From Chara braunii (lineage: Eukaryota; Streptophyta; Charophyceae; Charales; Characeae), in contig BFEA01000326.1 of the NCBI GenBank assembly GCA_003427395.1, positions 218,474 through 266,983 on the forward strand: DNA of 48,510 bases. The letters run 5' to 3'. Positions 45,017 to 48,510 of this stretch are shown here, one piece after another (within the stretch, counting starts at the first letter, position 1; every line of letters starts with the position of its first letter). Below the pieces are notes generated by a model. It was not told where the DNA came from. It was given only the letters and a program-made list of their open reading frames with translations, and ran no database searches. A program made the position numbers and the translations under genes.

Positions 45017-45183
45017 TGACGTCAGCATCACCAAACATGCACGTCTCTCCTCCTGCCCTCTCTCTCTCTCCTGCTGCTGACCCCCCTCTTACTCTGCCTT
45101 GGAAACGTCCATTTGTCGCTCGCGTATGCACGCCCCTGTCGCACTGACTCTTCGCACACCGAAGTAAGGTTGACGTCAACCTT
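45017..45183. promoter_or_regulatory. TGACGTCA sites, right copy
   Basis: TGACGTCA at 45017-45024 and 45171-45178. The second lies in a perfect 18-bp palindrome AAGGTTGACGTCAACCTT (45166-45183). Possible bZIP-type binding sites; function inferred from motif only. Confidence 0.4.
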
Positions 45184-45735
45184 TTTCGGCACGTACATTC
45201 AACTCTCGCCTCTCTCTCCGCTGACTTTCACCTGCCCCTCTCCAGAGTGCCTACCTGTTGACTCTCCCTAACCTGTTCTTGGTCCTTGCCTACAGCCCCG
45301 CAACTCCCCTTAATTGTCTAGGCTCTGAGTCGGGCTAGCTTCAAGCTCATGCCACGCGTGCACTGGTTGTGCTCATAACTGCCTGAGCCTGGCTCTCCCT
45401 GGTCTCTCTCCGCTCACACACGCACCCCACGGTCTACACGCATCGAGAGCTCGATGGGCCAGCCTCAGCTCGCTTGACTCTAGTACGGGCTGAGCTAGCT
45501 TCGAACCCGTCCTCTGCAGGTGCCGCGGCTCGGTGGTGCCTCTGAACCTCACCTGGCCTTTTCCAGGATCGAAGGTCTGTCACTACCACTCTCCCCACTC
45601 CGTCTCTGAGTCTTGATCCCAATGGGTCTGCTCACTGTTTGCCACGTGTAGCCTGTACACACGCGTAATCGCTCTCCCTCCTTTCTCTCTCACGCTGCCA
45701 AAATGTCGCCCGCATTCTGCTGTCGCACTCTCCCC

Positions 45736-46173
45736 CTACACGTGTCTTTTTTCCCTGCTCTGCTTCTCACCCATTCCGCGGCCTTTGGGTGTCAGTTGTC
45801 GTGAGCTGGCCTCGGGTCCCTCTTCCACCATCTTCACGGCCCGGTGATGCCTCTGGATCTCCCCTGGTCTATTCCAGGACCTGAGATCTGTCTCCCGGTC
45901 TCCCGCTTCGCTCATTTCACTCTCACCACCCGAATCCCTGTCCACGTGGGCCTGTTCAAGGTCCGCTGTGTCCATTGAGGTCTCGGTCTCATGATATGAG
46001 ACCGTAACCTGCAACCTTGCAGTCACTCCGTCCCTCCTGCAGAGCCTCTCCGCACGGTCTTTAGCCTCCGTGATCGCGTCCTGCAGTTTCCCATCAGTCC
46101 GGATCTCCACCTCTTTCGCCCCTTCCACGTTAATCTTCATTCTCACGTCATCACCCCCATCATAGTTGAGCAT
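45736..46173 (-). CDS. Hypothetical 145-codon ORF (copy of 21973-22410)
   Basis: The protein is identical to that of the left copy. The downstream repeat of its DLRSWNRPGEIQRHH segment is also preserved at about 45575. See the left copy for composition; function unknown. Confidence 0.35.
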   Translation of the reverse strand: MLNYDGGDDVRMKINVEGAKEVEIRTDGKLQDAITEAKDRAERLCRRDGVTARLQVTVSYHETETSMDTADLEQAHVDRDSGGESEMSEAGDRETDLRSWNRPGEIQRHHRAVKMVEEGPEASSRQLTPKGRGMGEKQSREKRHV

Positions 46174-46271
46174 GATTGTGATCTAGGGCCCCTCCCCGGA
46201 CATGGCTTCCATCAGATCTGGTGGTACCAGTAGCAGGGCCTATAGCCATGCAACGCCATAGCTAGGCTCAG

Positions 46272-46643
46272 CTAGACAATCAGCGCACCAGCCCCGCCTA
46301 CTAACCCGAATAGCCGGTACCAGCTACAGGGTACACAGACAGGGCCTTCAGATAGGTTTACAGGTCCACTTCGCCACTCCATTCCCCCTTCATCGACTAG
46401 GCCGCAATCGCATAGCGAGACCGTCTGAGCCCCCACAGTATAAGACAATCCTTCCCTCTTTGTAGGATCGCTGTCTATCATGTCTCCGGACTCGGCATAG
46501 AAAACCCAGTTATTTTCTTGCCGATTTGTGTTTTTATTTGACCAAGTTTTTAAATCAAGTTTGGATAAAATAAGATTAGAATGAAAATAAAATAAAGCGA
46601 GATAAAATGAGACAAAGAAAAGAAAAATAAAAACGAGAGGCAT
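46272..46643 (-). CDS. Hypothetical 123-codon ORF (copy of 21503-21874)
   Basis: Identical protein with the hydrophobic N-terminus. Given the near-identity of flanking non-coding DNA, coding status is unproven. Confidence 0.25.
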   Translation of the reverse strand: MPLVFIFLFFVSFYLALFYFHSNLILSKLDLKTWSNKNTNRQENNWVFYAESGDMIDSDPTKREGLSYTVGAQTVSLCDCGLVDEGGMEWRSGPVNLSEGPVCVPCSWYRLFGLVGGAGALIV

Positions 46644-47025
46644 AACGTCAATGGTCTCATCTTCTGCACTCCTCCCCTTTTGCGCAGAAGTGACCTACAG
46701 ACGCAACGCCGAGGTCCCATAACGAGTTATGAATGGATGCCCGCCCCTCTTTTAAAACCTACCGTACACTTACCATTATCGGGTACCCGTGTCCGATGGT
46801 AAGGAGGGGGCCTATGACCTCCTTTANGGGGTGATGGGCTCCCTACCGATGCGGCNGCGGGGCGCCCCTCTTTAAGGGCCTAACCGCGCGGCACTCAGTC
46901 GGCGCTCATTCTCAGACGGAATAAGCGGAGCCGGCCAACTCGGACCACAGCTCCAAATTCGGACTGTTGGCCTTCCCGCGATATGACAAAAGGAAAAGGA
47001 AGGCCGCGCCTGAAAACCGGTAAGG

Positions 47026-47080
47026 TAACAATAATAATGATAATAATAATAATAATAATTATAATAATAATAATAATAGA
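47026..47080. repeat. (AAT)n microsatellite
   Basis: Counterpart of the ATT tract at 21058-21120, shorter by several repeats. Confidence 0.95.
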
Positions 47081-47960
47081 TGTGGAAAGAAAAGGATGAT
47101 GCTTCAAATTTCCTCCGCGCCGCATCTTCGCCTGAATAGCGGTCCAAGTCTATGCACAAGNCCAGACCCCGACTTTCATCCTTACCTNCTTTTCTTTCTT
47201 TTTCACACTTCCCTTTTTCAGGCCCCACTGTATCTGCCCTGAAGTACAACTACTGGGGTCCTACCGTATGGGGCCTAGATGCACAGACCCGGTAGAGGTG
47301 ATATTCGAAGGGTTGGGCCTGCCTAGGCCGNAGTACCACCGCCCGAACTCGGAGTCCAATCCTATTGGCCTCCTTACGAAACGTCATTCCAATCAAGGAA
47401 AGCGAAAAAAGGAATAACGATAACAATAAATAAATAATAATAATAAAAGAGTGAGACGCTACGATAACTGGGGATCAGTCTCAATCAAATTTCCCCCGAA
47501 CTAAAGCTAGTAGTCCTGCTGCGTTAAGTAGACCTTTGTTTTTTTTTTCTATTTCTCTTTTCTTCCTGCTATTTGTTTAGCCCTTTGTTTCTCTGACTGC
47601 TATCAGTGTCATATATCTAACCCATAACCCTGTAGAGGGGCGCTTGGTGCATAATAGAAAAGACAGCACCCATCCTTCGACTTTCGCGTCCCAGGGCAAG
47701 CCCGGCGGCTACCACGACCACAGGCCGATCGTGCTCTGCTGTACAGCAGGGCGCCGAGCCAGCGTGGACCAATGGAAGCCCTGTGGCACACCCTTTTGCT
47801 GAGGGCAACGTCACCACGGCAGGTCCGAGCCGGAAAACAATCCAAGTACCAGGCCTACAGCAAGAAAACGAGCCTAGTGATTAGTAAGTCGGGACAAAAA
47901 ACTGGCACTGAGCAAAGACCTGCTACACAAAGGAGGGTCCGGACACCGCGCCCTCCGACA

Positions 47961-48120
47961 ACGTGCGGTCATGTGTGCAGGGTGCTGCTGAGGGCTGTGA
48001 AACCGCGCGCTGATTGAGCGGGCAGTCGAAGCTAAAGATTTTGAGCGCCGCTCAGTCCCGTGCTCAAAGCGCCTTGAGCAGGGTTTGAGCGGGCGGGGGG
48101 ATATTTTTTTGGGGGGTGAA
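47961..48120. other. TTGAGC-rich non-coding DNA
   Basis: TTGAGCG words recur, and GCTCAA-AGCGCC-TTGAGC forms a small hairpin near 48062-48079. No gene. Confidence 0.5.
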
Positions 48121-48416
48121 ACATGCTAAAAATAAAAATAAAAAACTATAGGGTTGTAGATCTCTTTGAGATCTACAACTCTATGTTTTTTATTATATTT
48201 TTTGAAATTTTGCTATATTTAAAAAAAATAAAAAACGTAAAAAGATATGAAAAACTAAAAACAAAAGATGAAATGGGTGGTTTTTTTTTTTTTTTTTTTA
48301 GGGGTTTTTTTTTGTGTGAACCAAAAAAAAAAAAAAAAAGAAAAAAAAAAAAAATTTTAAATTTTTTTGGGAAAAAAAACCCCATTTTTTTTTTTTTTTT
48401 TTTTAAATTTTGCTAT

Positions 48417-48471
<55 letters not shown>

Positions 48472-48476
48472 TTCCC
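48121..48476. repeat. Homopolymer-rich, low-reliability contig end
   Basis: Long A and T runs, a G run, and a direct repeat of AAATTTTGCTATATTTAAAA at about 48206 and 48405. A perfect hairpin GTTGTAGATCTC-TTT-GAGATCTACAAC lies at 48153-48179. Sequence this close to the adapter is likely error-prone. Confidence 0.8.
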
Positions 48477-48510
48477 CTGTCTCTTATACACATCTAGATG
48501 TGTATAAGAG
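48477..48510. other. Nextera mate-pair junction adapter (contamination)
   Basis: CTGTCTCTTATACACATCT followed by the reverse complement of the same end sequence, missing only the last four bases (ACAG). This is the Tn5 mosaic-end circularisation junction used in mate-pair libraries and not genomic DNA. Confidence 0.97.

Larger units (their letters stand above)
44355..47960 (-). repeat. 3.6-kb repeat, right copy (inverted)
   Basis: Reverse complement of 20177-23790 with scattered substitutions and a shorter ATT microsatellite. On the minus strand its end abuts the truncated pol frame directly, so it either inserted into pol or is a 5' LTR brought next to pol by an internal deletion of the PBS, gag and protease region. 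Single Ns at 47331, 47188 and 47161 match Ns at 20806, 20949 and 20976 of the left copy. Confidence 0.85.

Noticed and set aside
48123-48422. 99-codon open frame rich in Phe/Lys
   Set aside because: Pure homopolymer artefact next to the adapter.

Overview
This window looks like nuclear DNA from a large, repeat-rich eukaryotic genome. The retrotransposon reading frames resemble families I remember from streptophyte (charophyte) algae such as Chara; that placement is from memory and was not searched. Supporting a eukaryote: splice-acceptor-like pyrimidine tract + CAG sites before several reading frames, tri- and tetranucleotide microsatellites, long AT tracts, and degenerate mobile elements with almost no intact genes. 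The last 34 bases are sequencing adapter, so the window ends at a contig end of a short-read (mate-pair) assembly, and scattered single Ns mark poorly resolved consensus.

Layout. (1) 1-2.2 kb: a CAAT microsatellite, a decayed coding fragment and minisatellite-like DNA. (2) 2.26-6.29 kb, minus strand: four exon-like units, each preceded by a TGCAG-R-ATG junction; three are clear paralogues of one unknown domain and the fourth differs. (3) 6.38-10.33 kb, minus strand: one reading frame of about 1,300 codons with ParB-type nuclease motifs and a weak methyltransferase-like part, broken only by nonsense codons. (4) 10.4-15.4 kb: non-coding DNA with two arrays of a 22-bp near-palindrome, an AT microsatellite and CATCGC-rich tandem repeats. 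(5) 15.7-18.0 kb, plus strand: a decayed transposase-like gene with a DUF7869-type domain. (6) 20.2-23.8 kb and 44.4-48.0 kb: a 3.6-kb sequence present twice in opposite orientation. (7) 23.8-29.8 kb: mostly featureless, with one clean 215-codon ORF. (8) 29.8-34.1 kb: AT-rich DNA with a ~123-bp tandem repeat, then eight hairpins with a constant core and covarying stems, then short exon-like repeats. (9) 38.0-44.35 kb, minus strand: a decayed Ty3/gypsy-like element, 5' truncated, with RT, RNase H, an integrase carrying an internal duplication, and a gag-like frame located downstream of the integrase.

Most recognisable genes are pseudogenes. In the frames I could follow there are 12 TAG, 9 TGA and only 2 TAA premature stops, which fits C-to-T decay at CAG and CGA and therefore past CHG/CG methylation. 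The most unusual signals are the ~30-copy near-palindrome flanking the two divergent genes and the covarying hairpin array at 31.3-32.0 kb.
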